Source of the DNA: Limnomonas spitsbergensis
Lineage: Eukaryota; Chlorophyta; Chlorophyceae; Chlamydomonadales
DNA length: 64,000 bases
Assembly: GCA_037349105.1 (NCBI GenBank)
Contig: JAYJMM010000119.1
Span: 1,995,001-2,059,000, forward strand
Direction of reading: 5' to 3'
Position numbers and translations under genes: made by a program. The notes under the pieces were generated by a model that did no database searches, had not been told where the DNA came from, and saw nothing but the letters and a program-made list of their open reading frames with translations. Shown piece after piece: positions 12,350 to 24,524 of this stretch (its first letter is position 1; each line of letters starts with the position of its first letter).

Positions 12350-12475
12350 AGGCAGTCGAACCACTGCTCGAACGCTGGGGACCAACTGACGAACGGTCGA
12401 TAGTCGGAGGCTTGAGCAGTAGGACTGGCTGCACCATGCCCACAAGCCGAAGACTGTGTAGCTAAAACACGCTGA
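12350..12475 (+). repeat. Dispersed ~150-bp repeat, diverged
   Basis: Diverged copy recognised from CTTGAGCAGTAGGACTGGCT and a TGTAGCTAAAACACGCTGAA end. Confidence 0.35.
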
Positions 12476-12479
12476 AATT

Positions 12480-13285
12480 AACCCTGGTTGTCATCACCTG
12501 GGCATTTTAGATCTCACTGAGAGTCTCATCTGCTTTTGCTGCCCTAGTGGTTGAGGGCTATCGACAAGAGATATTTAAGTATTCTCTCTCCGGCCTTTTT
12601 TGAGTCCCTCTTTTCCTGTCGTCCCTTTATTCCAACCACAAGTTTGGACGCCCACGTGGCCGAGCCTTTTAGGCAGGGCCCTCAGGTGTAACGCAATTGT
12701 CATGTTTTCTCGTGGGGCGGTGCTGTGAACTTTGGAGCCAAGGGAGGCAGGATAAGCCGTTCACCCTGGGAAATATGCATGCAAACTGCTGCCCATCACA
12801 TCACAGCTTGTTTTCTAGCAATGGGCTCTCTTTCCTTCAGTTCCTTTCTACTGTATCCCTAAACAAACTGACAGATCGGCACCCACAAGGCCGAGCCTTT
12901 TCAGAGGGGCCCAGAGGTGTTACGTCATACATGGTGCCCGGCTGTCATTCCATGTTAATGACGTTACACCTCTGGGCCATACTGAAAAGGAGCTCGGTCA
13001 CGTCGGCAAACAAAAAGTCAGCTAAGAAAGTCATGGGAGAAGGCACAAGAGGAAGGAAAGGATATCAAGTTGACCCACCAAACAACAAGAACAAGGACAC
13101 GAAGGTCATTCCATGTACATGATGCTGCTGACGGATGCGCCATGCAGACCTGCCACCTAGAGCCGGACCGCCTAATCAAGTTTACATGTCATGTTGCTGA
13201 CAATGGCATCCTGCTGGTCTGCTACCAGTTGCCGGTTCGCCACATCGTTTCATGGTGTTCACAATTGATGTCATCATGGTCAACC
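12480..13285. other. Intergenic DNA with an imperfect inverted repeat
   Basis: No convincing gene is seen. The segments CAGATCGGCACCCACAAGGC and GGCCCAGAGGTGTTACGTCA (12870-12925) are matched in reverse by GACGTTACACCTCTGGGCCA and AAAAGGAGCTCGGTCACGTC (12960-13005), giving a foldback element. A related CACGTGGCCGAGCCTTTTAG sequence lies at 12654. Confidence 0.4.
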
Positions 13286-13287
13286 TT

Positions 13288-16200
13288 CTAGGTCACGATG
13301 TTGACGACGGCGCCGTTTCTCGCCAAGTGTGCGGCAACCACCCTCTCCGTGGTGTCGACGATCGCCTGCGTCTGCGTCTCAATCTCGACGTTGACCTGGT
13401 CTTGCACCTTGATGTCTCCAAACACCGTCACCCGCAGAGTTTCGGGGATCAGGTACACTGATGATGGGAGGATGGGTTGTTTTGTCAAGTGCCTACTTTT
13501 CTCTGTTTTTCTATATTCTATTTGGAACGTGGAAAGGGGGAGGGCAGCAAACATGCGGATCAGGTACAACGATCAAGATGATGATGATGATGACGACGAT
13601 CGTGAGAGGGATGGGGGGAGGGAGCGATAAAAATCATTCATGATTTGGTCCGGCTATCGGTCCAGTGGTATCCGCTAGCGTCTTCTCAAAAATGGTTTGG
13701 TCCACACCGAGCTGAACCAAAGCCTTTGGTCATAAAACAGGTTGGGAGCTAGGGACTTGCACTCACACAAGCAACTTCATCATTGCAATTACAACTGAAG
13801 GAATGTCTGCACCAGAGGCAGCATAGCCTCAATTCACCACCCTAAGCCCGCCAAGCCCAGCCTTGTCAGATCAAAGCGCATGCCAGAACCTGAGCCCCTG
13901 GCCAGCTTTGAATGATGACAAATTGATGAATATGCCGATACTTTCGCCCCATTTTCGACTGCAAGGATACGAGCTCAGACCAGCGCAAATATGCATTATT
14001 TATAACAGTTAAGCCATTGGAAGTATCACAGGGACATCACAGCGACTAAACGGAAGTGCACCCCCCTTGTGAATATGCCAATGAATAAAGCCCGCCGACC
14101 TGGCGGTCCCCTCTCCTGGGGTTCTCAAACACATGACACACCCGCTTCTTCAAACAAGTCATCCTCGCTTCCCCAGGATGATCAGGCTCGCTTTCAAATC
14201 CAATCAGCACCCAGTGTCTGCTATGCCCAACCAACACCCGTGCTCCTGACCAGAAGCGAAGTCAGCACACATGCGTGGGCCAGATAGCTAAGCAAAGTTC
14301 CCCAGCATGGCAAAAATCCATCTTGAGATTTGTTGCCCACCCAATTAAGCCTGATGCCCACCCCATCAAAGCGCAAAGCATAACCCGAAACCCTAGATAC
14401 AGTCCTTAACCCTGAGCAGACTATCCCGCATCCGGGGAGCAGCATGGTTATCCTGTGCTCTAAATACAATAAATACAATCCTCTCCTTCCTGAACCGAAG
14501 CGAAGCAGCGCCTGCAGATGAGAAGGCGAGAAGCATTCCCCTCACAGTCCGGCCTTGTTTTCAATATTTGTTTGCTGGCGGGATCCCAAGCCTCCTAGAG
14601 GTCTGTCCCGCTCACTTGCACCGATGGCCAGGCGCAGTGTTTCTTTTTTTGGCTACAAGTCCAAGTTTAACAGGCAGCCCAGCGGCCGCCAAAGGCCCAA
14701 TTGAGACTAAATCTGGACCGGCTTATAATTGGTGGCCAAAGCAGAGCAAGGCTGGCCACAAATGGTGCCTCCGGCCAGGGGCCGGAGTGTAGCTGACATG
14801 TAGCTGAGTCACGAAAAAAGATACACTGGCCAGGCGTTACATAGCTCTACGCAATGCTGCACTGCTTCCTTAACCCTCACGCCCTTGGCAGGCGTAGTCC
14901 TCGTTCAATGCTCCCCCTCAATGTTCCCCGCGCACCCATTCCAGACCCCAGGGCCAAGCAGACCGTCCCGCACCTGATGCTGTCGTCCCGCTCATCATTT
15001 CCATTATGACAAGGCTTTGCTTTCCAATGCGATCCGTATCACCCTCACTGCAGTGCCTGCACCTGAGAAGGCCGTCCCGCTCACATCCCCTCTGGTGAGG
15101 CTTTGTTTCCAAATCTGTTTCACAAGCAAGATCCAAATCCCCTCCGGGCACCCGAGGCATGCCTCAGGTGCCCTCTGGGCACCTAAGCCACCCCGATGAT
15201 TCTCAAAAGCTTGTTGCGGCAAAAAGCGCCTGTACCTTCTCTTTAGACTCTCCCACACCTGAGAAGCACGCACTGCTCACTCCTCTGATGGTCCTGCTTT
15301 TCAAGTCCCATCACTACCTAGAACGCACCAAGTCCTCTCCTCTCCGCATCCAAAGCGCAGGCGCGTCCGCACCCAAGGCAGGTCCGTCTAACCTCCCCGG
15401 GACAATCACGCCTTGTTCTCAAACTCTCACCTGAGAAGGTCGTCCCGCTCACTTCACCGATCGTGAGGCTGCATCCGTTGACTGCAATGTACCCCTTCGA
15501 CATGATGTACTTCATCCATCTCTCATCCGGGAGCTGAAAAGTGATCTTGCGGTTGTTCTCAGAGTCCAGGACCTCGGACACGAGGCCTGCAGGTGATTCA
15601 AGAAAAAAGTTAAGCCCCCATCTCCCCCAACATAGTTTAGGGTCAAGACTATGCATACGGTAAGGGTTAAGGGTTACAGACCTTCAGTTGGGCAGGAGGC
15701 AAGGTCAGGAACCGGAAGGTCTGCGGCACCATTCAGTACTTGACGAAACCTGTTTGAAAAAACGAGTACCAGTCTTACCTGAACTAGTTCAGATTCATTC
15801 AGTGTACAGGGGACATGTGGCGCGTGGGATCTGCACATAAACTGCGTTCACCACACCAGAAAGGATCTCCCAACAACATGCAACATAGGACCCTGAGCCC
15901 GGGACCCCCCTGTGGACCTGCATCAGGCGCCCTGCTGTCCACGGCAAGGATTGGGATCCCCCCCTCCTCGTTGCCCAAGGCTGTAAACCTTAACTCTAAG
16001 CCACCCTTAACCTGTGAGTCAGAATACAGTACATGCTGCACAGGCCTTTCATGCTGTACATCCCCATGCACCCGAGCAACCCATCCATGACATGAACGTG
16101 CCCCAGCAACTTGTACTTCCCCAATCTCATCCTCATCCTGTGCGGACCGTTTATAGTTAATGGGGCTCAAGGACACGCATGCATCATCCCCGTCCTCGCA

Positions 16201-17897
16201 TCTTCGGACCCACCTCTGACGTAGATGCGTCCTTATCAGTGCTGTGCCGATTACGGTCCTTACGGTGGCTGAATCACGAAGCTGAGTTTCAGTCAATATA
16301 ATTTCAAGGCAAACTCAGCTACTTTTACCTGGAAGGGACCGTAATTACCAGACGTAATAACCGTAATTACCCCTGGGAATTTCCAACTTGATTTCTGAAT
16401 TACGGCGTAATTGCACAGCACTGGTCCTAATATGCCGTGTCCCCTGAGCTTGTCACAGCTCATGTTGAACATCCTGCACATGTTGCACATCCCCTCCCTC
16501 CCGTGCGACCCGCCTGTGATGTGGTTATGTCCCAACTCGTAGTGACCCCAAATCTCAACCCCAACCCGTGTAACCGCCCTTACTTAACGGGTCACCCCGA
16601 GTTACATGTACCACCTGTTCACGCCAGCTCACTGCAACCCACCCGTGACGTGGATATGTCCCGACACGTTGTGACCCCCAATCTCGTCCCCGACACGCGC
16701 GGACCGCTCGTAGTTCACAATGGCTCCGGGCTGGAGGACGCCCAAGTTGGTCGTCCTCAATGTCTCCACCTGGAGGGGTTGATGCGGAGGATCAGGTGCA
16801 TGGGATTGCTAGTAATTGCATCTGCAGTGGAAATGGGTACGACGCGTCCGGGTCGGAGGATGCCCAAGTTGGTGCCTTGGTTGCCCTCCATGTCTCCACC
16901 TTGAGAGGTATGTGGGAGAACGGGGAATCGCTTCAGCGCAGGCATGGGGCACGAAGGCTCAAGGCTTGATTATGATCAGGTTGGGGGTACTCAGGGTCTC
17001 CAGCTGGGGGGGAAGCGGGTGCGCGAAAATGGGGGGCAGGGGAGAGGGGAGTTGATGCGGAGATGTGTACATGGCTACAATGGTGGCCCCATGTCCCCAT
17101 GCTCATGGCTACTACTATGATGCCCTTTCTCCTAACTAAGCTGAAGGACATATGCGAGCGGATGCGGCTCCTGCTGCAGAGCCATGCACGCCATGTGCGT
17201 GGCCGCGAGCGTGCTACTTCGATGCCATGCTCCCATCTGCATGGCAACTGCCTGACTGAAATTCCTCTGGGTGTATTGTATTCGTTGCCTCTGCTGCTGC
17301 ATAGCTATGCCCCAATAGCATGGCCGTGATGATGCTATATCCCCATGTCCTCTATCTGGTTGTGTCAATTTGAGCTGCTGCTGCTGCTGCTGTTGCAGCA
17401 CCATGCGCACCATGATGTGGAAATGAGGACGGACTCGTCGTTCTCTGTCTCTGTGTTGTTTAAGCATATGCTGTTCATGGTGGCACTATGCCCATGCCTG
17501 CTATTGCTGCTTTAATGCCAGACCCCATGCATGCGCATGGCTGCAACAATCAAGCCAGTAGCCATGTCCCCATGCACACCATTATGTCGAAGTTGAGGGC
17601 GTCACCGTTGATCTCCGTGACGGTGAGGCAGGTGCCGTTGATAGCGACGCTGGCACCTATCTGTATGCCCTGCATCCGGCCGGGCGGGAACTGGATGCCG
17701 AGCTGCGAGAAGTCCGACTGTCGGTTGACCTGCTGCACCGTCGCCGTGCCCTGCACGATACCTGTAAACATGCTGGATACACGCAGTCGCGCTGTACGAT
17801 GAGTCCGCGCGCTTCTGCCTGGCGCTGCTACTTGTGGTCCGCGATTGGGGCAGCAGCTGGACCGAGTGGTTGGGCGGGGTCCGCAATTCATGCGCAT
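13288..17897 (-). CDS. Riboflavin synthase (alpha chain), plastid-type, 4 exons
   Basis: Exons are 17580-17897, 16643-16769, 15431-15586 and 13288-13457. All junctions are GT/AG with consistent phase (0, 1, 1), giving a 256-residue protein ending in TAG. Residues 1-42 are basic and Ser/Arg-rich, a plausible chloroplast transit peptide. The mature part starts [12 protein letters not shown] and has the family's two homologous barrels. Visible motifs are [60 protein letters not shown] and [14 protein letters not shown]. The Cys, His and Ser positions used by the family in catalysis are kept. The enzyme dismutates two 6,7-dimethyl-8-ribityllumazine molecules to riboflavin, a plastid step in plants and algae. 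Introns are 810, 1056 and 1973 bp and contain degenerate copies of exons 2 and 3. The mature length of about 214 residues fits the family. Confidence 0.93.
14665..14815 (+). repeat. Dispersed ~150-bp repeat in riboflavin synthase intron 3
   Basis: Copy reading GGCAGCCCAGCGGCCGCC, then a diverged GGTGGCCAAAGCAGAGC, ending GTAGCTGACATGTAGCTGAG. It lies inside the last intron of the riboflavin synthase gene. Confidence 0.5.
14965..15440 (-). repeat. Degenerate tandem copies of riboflavin synthase exon 3 3' end
   Basis: The plus-strand word CACCTGAGAAG(G) followed by CGTCCCGCTCAC marks the real exon 3 donor near 15428. It recurs at about 15256, 15060 and, as CACCTGATGCTGTCGTCCCG, at about 14971. 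Read on the minus strand, the copy at 15060 still resembles [13 protein letters not shown] as [13 protein letters not shown]. Confidence 0.7.
16025..17055 (-). repeat. Degenerate copies of riboflavin synthase exon 2 on both sides of the exon
   Basis: The exon 2 segment GGACGCCCAAGTTGGT is echoed by GGATGCCCAAGTTGGT near 16858, followed by CATGTCTCCACC. Its 3' half (GTGACCCCCAATCTCGTCCC) is echoed near 16540 and again near 16110-16160. A third 5' copy appears around 16975-17050. These are fossil exon fragments, not usable exons, because phase and splice sites are lost. Confidence 0.6.
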
Positions 17898-17899
17898 AT

Positions 17900-18700
17900 C
17901 GGTAGCAATTTATCTGTTATTTTTGCCTAGTTGTAAGGTATTTGCGTAGAGATGGTACGGGTGGCTACTGGCGCCGGGCGTGGCTGATATAGGGTTCGCA
18001 TGGGGCACGCCGTGCGTTCGGTTGGGAGTTATTACTGAACCCTGATCGTGTGGTGTGCGTGGGGCCGATGAAGGCAATTTTCGAGAGGTGATTTCTTGAA
18101 GTTGAAGAAACAACAAAATATTATTATGGCACCAGGCAAGGAGGTGGGAGGGAAGTGGGGCAAGACTGCGAACGTTCTTGTGGTGTGGATTTGGATCGTG
18201 AAGTACAGGTTCAGTAGAGGTACTGGATGCAACATGGGCGTCTCGCCAGCCTGGGCTTCACTACTTCTTCAGTCGGTAGCATGAGGCCGCCTGAAACATG
18301 CTCGAATGAACGAAATTATTTCTCGAAACGGGCACTTGAATCATTCCGGAGACCAGGCGGACTGACGTCTAATTCAAGCTACCGAAACTAGCGCCTGAGG
18401 CCGAAATCAAGCCATCAAGGGGTGTTCAAGCACCAGGAACACAGGATAAATACGGACCATTTTGGCATACGATCCCGTACCATGGAACCGGTTTCACTTA
18501 GCGAGTAATTAATTATTTGGGGGGGGTGTGCGTACAGCATGCGCGGTAAAAACAATAAAAAAAATCCCGTTGCGCGAACTTGGTGGTCAAAGCGAGGGGG
18601 GACAAAAATAGCTAGGGACCCCATCCCCCCAAAATAATGGAGCAGCCAAGCCACCCACCCACCCACCCATTGGCTCCGAAACCCATTGAAATTCAAAAAT
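17900..18700. other. Riboflavin synthase upstream region
   Basis: No gene is recognised. The segment between 17,900 and 18,120 is the presumptive promoter and 5' UTR of the minus-strand riboflavin synthase gene, but I see no clear TATA box. The part at 18500-18700 contains poly-G, poly-A and poly-C runs related to the dispersed repeats at 19.4, 25.3 and 26.4 kb. Confidence 0.3.
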
Positions 18701-18745
18701 CTCATTAAAAATCAAAATTACAAAATTGTACAGAAGGTTGGCGCA

Positions 18746-19261
18746 CTAGCTGCGTGAGCTGCACGAGCTGTTACCAGCAGCAACGACACCACTGCAGTCC
18801 AGGGCCCTGATGAGGCCCCTCTCCTCGAGCGTGAAAGGCAGCGGTGCGCGCGCACTGTGTGCAGCTCTCTGGTGTGCAGCAAATGCCCAATCCGCTGTTA
18901 AAGGCTGGCCGACGGGAGGTGAACAGCCCTGGCACTTCGAGACCTCTCGCAATGGCGCAACATCTGACGAGGGAGGCGACGCCGTTGCAGCCTCATTCTC
19001 AGCCGGAGATGGAGAAGGAGAGGCTGGCGGGCTCGCGGTTGTTGGCTCAGCTGGGGTTGCAGCAGGGGTAGCTAGGGGTGGAACGGGAGCAAACCCGAGC
19101 GTTCTCTGCTGCTTCGAATCGCGTGGTATCGCGGAAGCTACCATGCACTCCCTCCCATTTTGGTGGCTTCTGACGTCTGCAGGGTCAGCGGATTTGAGGA
19201 CCTTGCTACAACGACCACAAGTGATCGGTTCATTCATGATCCACCAGACCAACACTATCAT
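18746..19261 (-). CDS. Hypothetical ORF with Cys/His cluster
   Basis: Open frame of 171 codons. Near its start is CGRCSKVLKSADPADVRSHQ followed by NGREC, a possible C-x2-C...H...C zinc site. A Ser/Pro/Ala/Glu-rich low-complexity middle follows, then a second cluster with CQGC and AHQRAAH. It could be a zinc-binding domain of a transposon-derived or regulatory protein. No homologue is recognised, and neither the true start nor splicing is established. Confidence 0.3.
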   Translation of the reverse strand: MIVLVWWIMNEPITCGRCSKVLKSADPADVRSHQNGRECMVASAIPRDSKQQRTLGFAPVPPLATPAATPAEPTTASPPASPSPSPAENEAATASPPSSDVAPLREVSKCQGCSPPVGQPLTADWAFAAHQRAAHSARAPLPFTLEERGLIRALDCSGVVAAGNSSCSSRS

Positions 19262-19374
19262 GTGCTGCGTATTATACAGCTCTTTCTAAGGCTGACTCAG
19301 CTGGTTTCGGGGTCTGTCCAATGGGGCCAAACCCTCAGAGTGGGGGGGCAGGGGGTCATGTGGTAATTCAAGCA

Positions 19375-19710
19375 ACATTTTAGTTAGTAAATGAACTCAT
19401 GTTGGCAAGAAGAACACAGAGGTGATGCTGCCAGCCTCAACAAACCTCCAGAAAAAAGATACGAAGTTTGAAGGGGAAAAAAATCTTTGATAATTTGGGA
19501 GACCACTCCCCCCCCCCCCCCCAACTTTGCTCCCCCATATTTCCCACCCCCCTGGGCCAAAACATATTTTTAAAACAGCTATGGAACCCTCTCGTTATGC
19601 TCTACAAAAAAGGGGGATGGGGTCATTTTTTTACCCCCCCCTTGGATCAAAGGCCAAACATACTATGTATTTGGGGGGGGGAGTGGATTAATAACAGTAT
19701 CGGTAACAAA
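19375..19710 (+). repeat. Dispersed poly-C/G-rich repeat, copy A
   Basis: Contains a C16 run and CCCTGGGCCAAAACATATTT, then TATGGAACCCTCTCGT and GCTCTACAA. It matches 26420-26650, which has CCCTGGGCCAAAAACAATTT, TATGGAGAGCTCTCGT and GCTCTACAA, in the same orientation. Confidence 0.55.
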
Positions 19711-20624
19711 TATCGAAATCCTATTTAATAGTCGGCATAACGGTACTGTCGACTATCTAGCAGCACTTTCTAGGAGAGCTGTTCAGATCAGGGCAATCGG
19801 CCTCCTCCTCTTCCGACTATTTGCCTTGCGCGAAGTTGTTCTTTTGGTAGCTGCACGGACCTGTATTGAAAATATCGTATTGGCTGCGCGCACAGGAAAT
19901 AAAATCATTTGCTCAAAATGGCTGTTGCGCGGTGCTGTCCGCGGTGAGTGCGCAGCACGGACACATGGCTTATTTGCCTCCGCGGACGATTTGCTAATAT
20001 GTCCAAATCTGGGGTGCGAGAACCCTATTCGGTTTTACGTTTTTTACTTCTTTTAAAAACCAGTACAATTTACCGAGCAATTTACCTCGCAATTTACTAC
20101 CGTTCTATTTGTATTGGTATGTATCAATACGGTCCACTACGGTGCACCAACTGGAAATCCACACTTTCCAGTTTTGTCCCAAGAGTTACCTTGAGGTTCC
20201 GTAGGTAATGGGTGAATCCCGATCACCCCCTTTATACCTACTGAAGTACCACGCACATGCCCATATTTCCGGATATGGGCTAGGTTCTATCACATTTTTA
20301 TGTTCATCTCATCACGGAATGTCGTATATCATAGAGCAAACGAATCATTTATATGTTTACGCTGTGCATTCTGCCTCAAAGGGTGTTCATCGGGATTTGA
20401 ATATCGCGGGTTCGTATCTGCCAGGGACCGTCGCCATCAGATTCACTTAATTGCCACTGTCTTTCGGCAGATGCATTGCAAATCAAAGCAAGGTTGCGAC
20501 CAGAGCTCTCAATTCTCTAGGAAACGATGTGGTGCACATGGTTCGGGCAAACAAAAAGTGGGGATCTTTGCCACCTTCCCCGGGTTTCTTTTGGTGTCTT
20601 TACTTTTCTTGAACCTTTCGCTCT

Positions 20625-20800
20625 TTTTCAGAGTTGTTTTCTTTCGATTGCGAACAACCTTCGGCATGTCAGTGCGATAACGCACGGTATGCAACAATTT
20701 TCTCTGCCTCCGGCAGGTATCGAACTCGCGACCTCCGCTTGATCAGTATTGTTGGTGCTAGGCAGTAAGCGACTGACACCAGTACGGACGATTACGATGG
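20625..20800 (-). repeat. Possible tRNA-related SINE-like sequence
   Basis: The minus strand contains GAGGTCGCGAGTTCGATACC, a good match to a pol III B box (GTTCGA core), preceded by GTCGCTTACTGCCTAGCACC. No complete tRNA cloverleaf can be folded. A related GCGGGTTCGTATCTGCC lies at about 20408 on the plus strand. This is a motif observation only. Confidence 0.25.
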
Positions 20801-21074
20801 GTGGGTGGCGGGCGAGAGGTGTCATCGCCGCGCGGCCAAAAAGCTTTTCGAATACATATCGCCTACACCCGACGCTGGGTACAATCGAATCGTATTGCTA
20901 ATGCGCTGCTCTTGATCGAGGCCGCGCTTGCGGTAGAACACTTCGTGGCAACCCACCCCTGGCCTGTGCCTGCGGAGCGTCGTCAGCCGTCGTGACGGCA
21001 TAGTAGGTTTGGTGACCGTTTTTTTAGTCACTTTTTTCTATTTCTAGGCACACTGTTTTTACAGTCTCCCATAA

Positions 21075-21720
21075 AGGGCCCAATTCCACTTGGGCGCTCA
21101 CCGGAACGCGTTCCGGTGGCGATTTATCTGGTTGGGCGAGGCTTCTGCCACGCTGGATGAAAATACTTGAAACGCAATTCCACTTGTATCCGGAACGTGT
21201 TCGGGTACGGCTGAGACCGACTCTCTCTAGTGAACAGCCTGTCAGGCATTTACCTTATCGCTTCGTGTATCTAGAGTGTTCTGTCTGCTTGTCTCGCTTC
21301 GCATGACAGTCATGCTTGACAAAATGTCGAGTTGCAAGGCACGTGCAGCAAGGGATGCCCTGGCACTGTCGAAGTTGGGTGTATCAAATGGCAGGCCGCT
21401 GCTAAACGATAGGGACTGCTAGGGGGCACGCGTCGAAATTCGCCATTGGGTTGGCCAGATCGGTGCCAACTTCTACGCGGGAAAGATTCAAATGATGCTC
21501 CTGTTAAGGATATGCGTCGGCCATGGCAGCAGGAACGGGCGAAAAGGAGTATTCGGAACGAACGAAAGATGACGGCAATGAAAATTTGAAGATGAGGACG
21601 AAGTTATCCACGCTGTCGGAGCGTTGATGCGAAGTATTTTTGCATCGCTCAAAATAGGAGCGATGCAAATGGGCCCAATTCCACTTGTCACCGGAACGCG
21701 AAAATGGCATGCCAGCTCAC
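21075..21720 (+). repeat. Pair of direct repeats around a ~590-bp segment
   Basis: The sequence GGGCCCAATTCCACTTG followed by CACCGGAACGCG occurs at about 21078 and 21671. A diverged third copy is near 21175 (GCAATTCCACTTGTATCCGG). The segment between contains a short frame starting MSSCKARAARDALALSKLG (21325). This may be a small element with terminal direct repeats. Confidence 0.35.
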
Positions 21721-22937
21721 CCTTCCCAAAGGAGATCCCTAAAAATGTGGCAAGCTCACGATGCGCCAGCAGCTTTATTTGTTCGTAGGGTGGTTTGTCA
21801 GTTGGTGTTATGTCAGTTTGTCGGTTGCAACCACCGACCAACCGAAGGCGATCGGGATGTGACCAGCAGACGACGGCCTCAAATTTGCCACAGCACTTCA
21901 AGATATTGCGAAGATCGATATAGTAGGACATATCAGCACCAGCGCGTGTCGTGCCACATATTGCCCTCACCCCAGCATCACTTTCCAGAAAAAGACAAGT
22001 TCCACCATGTCTGCCATGCTGGCTTGCTTCGGACGGCACTCGAGAGTCATGGCCGAGGTCGGCGTCGTGGTGACAAGCCCTTCTTCAAGCGTCCATCACG
22101 TGACGCAGGAGCTTGTCAAACAGAAAACAGGCACAGACCATGCGACTGCCCTTCCTTCGCACGAGGTTCGTCCATTTATTAGTCGATGGCGAGCGCTGAG
22201 CTTACATCCCAGCAGTAAATTTAGGGGGTTCAATACCGTCCAGTCGCCTGTCGGTTCGCAACGTTTCCTTAGTTCCGATGAACGCTAGTAGACATGCAGG
22301 ATCAAACATGCAACATGTAGTAAGAATGAGTGCATAGAAGATGGCTACATTTTGGCTGGAAGGTCTGTGCCCGGGGTAAATCGTTTCGGAAGTCTAGCCT
22401 ATCCTCACTGGGCACATACCCGATTCTCATCCTACTATGCATCCAGATCCCCTCTTAGTCAACGCATGGAGAAGATATCTGTAGGCCGCAGCCACCCTGG
22501 AGAGGCAGATCACTGAAAGGGTTTGTTGGCGGTACAAATCATGCATCCTGACTAAAATTATAGATAGTGTGGGAATGCCTTAAAGCAACGTGAGCGTGGT
22601 GCTGAATTTGTGCCTGAATTGCTAATGCTTCTGATGCGCATGCACGTCCATTCCTTCATGGCTGACCCCACCCCAACTGCCGCAATTGCCTGAACAGGGA
22701 ACATTTTCTCCACCAGCAGCTGCTGCGATCGCCGGCAGCAGCAAGCCACCTATCCGGGCTGTACATACTAATCAGATGACAGCAGTGCTCACTTCCTTAG
22801 ATGACGAAGCAGGTTACGACGACTCAGACGAGAAAATGATTGTGCTCCTACCCAACGACTTTTCCTGGAGCTGCCCTAAACGAGGCCCATCATCGATGCA
22901 GCATAGGGGCATGGCCCTTCGTTTCGATGCTCCACCC

Positions 22938-23552
22938 TCACCCATGCAGTCCAAGGCAGAAGACGCCAATGGCAGACACGCCCGCGGACTCGTCAAACGC
23001 CCGCTCTCGCGCCTGTGTCTCATGCACAACATGCCCCCTGTGCTTCGGCGCCCGGCTAGCAGTGCCAGGCTGCACACCTGTTATAGGAAAGCTAGGAGTG
23101 CTTATCTCGACCAGTAGATCGTCGCATTTCTGAAGTTTTGGACCCTCCTGTGACTCAATCATATCCGTAGCAGCGCTGGACGACCACCACCCCAGCTGCG
23201 CCACAAGCAGGATGTCAGAGGAGGCAGTGGACTGGTCAGGTGGGCTAGCTTGCCCCAAAGCCTCCCGCTCTTCCCTGCAACCACAGGAGAAACTGTCGAG
23301 CCTGGCTATGCTTCTGATGTAAAAATCGATTGGCACCATCCCATAGGGCGGCATCAGGGCAGGCAGCACATGGGAATGCCCTCCACTAGTAGGCGATTTT
23401 GTGGCTAGCTCACGAGCATGAACCATGTGGCCGCCATTGGCTTGCATAGTTGCATCTGAAATCGTGTATGCTTCCGGCACTTTGACAAGGATGCAGTGGC
23501 TAGCTTGTCCCCTGTTTTGCCTGGAGTGGTGCGTATGTGCTGCAAAATCCAT
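22938..23552 (-). CDS. Hypothetical ORF, weak support
   Basis: Open frame of 204 codons. The central part (LQKCDDLLVEISTPSFP and HVVHETQARERAFDESA) has a composition that looks coding, and a possible intron acceptor (GTGGTTGCAG) lies inside it. No domain is recognised and no transcription evidence is visible. Confidence 0.22.
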   Translation of the reverse strand: MDFAAHTHHSRQNRGQASHCILVKVPEAYTISDATMQANGGHMVHARELATKSPTSGGHSHVLPALMPPYGMVPIDFYIRSIARLDSFSCGCREEREALGQASPPDQSTASSDILLVAQLGWWSSSAATDMIESQEGPKLQKCDDLLVEISTPSFPITGVQPGTASRAPKHRGHVVHETQARERAFDESAGVSAIGVFCLGLHG

Positions 23553-23599
23553 GATGATGGGTGAAGAGTCGGCAGTCGGTACAGTTGGCTTATCACCAT

Positions 23600-24520
23600 T
23601 TTCATGCCCGTCACCATGCTGCGCCCCGTATTTATATCTCTTGGATGTCTGGGCATTTTGATGGATTTGTTCAACACTTCGAAATGAATGTAGTCGAAGA
23701 AACAGAGTTTTCGCATAATTAAATAAAAGTTTCTGTATGTGTGAGACTGGAAAATTACCCTAAATACTGATGCTTTGCCTCAAGTTGGCTTATTCTGCTG
23801 TTTCATAGTTGTTCTAAGATATGCGTTATACTCCTGTTTCAAGTAAAAGGTCTCAAGATTGTACAAATGAGTCAATGGAAACTTAACATGAGGTCAGGCA
23901 ATTGGGTATTATTTAGAAGTAGTGGCACTGCTGCTCATTTAGCCTAGGTTGAGGATATTTTTTCAGTTTGAAGATGTACTGTTTGGTTGAATATCAAACA
24001 TGATGCGATATTTTGTTCATACCAGGTGGCCGTATGATCGCAGAATTTACACTGCGCACGCTTAGTTTAGAATTGTGTTCCGTTTTTTTTCATTCGGTCA
24101 GCGGGTCAGAACACTGAACGACTCCACAGAGTAAGACATAGGTCAGGAAGGGATGCATCTCCTTTGTCCATAGGTTTGGCCATGTGCCGGTGATGGGAAG
24201 GCATGTTATTTCCTTTTAATAGGTCTCTTAGCTTCATGTAAGTGCTAGTAGTTGTCCTTTTTGCACACAATTCATGTCATCTTGACAGCCTGGTCTGATA
24301 TCCTATTTTCCGCCTTTGTGGCATTGTGTCCATCTTATCTCAAATTCAAATTCATGCCACATTTGACATCCGTATGCCCTATCTCAGCCTAGGTGGCGGC
24401 ATTGCTCTTGTGTATGTTGTGGTTCGCAATGATTTAGCAAGGTTAGACAGTCCGGTCAAACCTGTGTCGTTTCGAGCTACCTTTTGGGCTAATTACATGC
24501 TCTAACCCACGTGGCCAGGT
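23600..24520. other. AT-richer intergenic DNA, nothing recognised
   Basis: No open frame of note, repeat array or RNA gene is seen. Base composition is clearly more AT-rich than the 40-56 kb element. Confidence 0.4.
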
Positions 24521-24524
24521 AATT

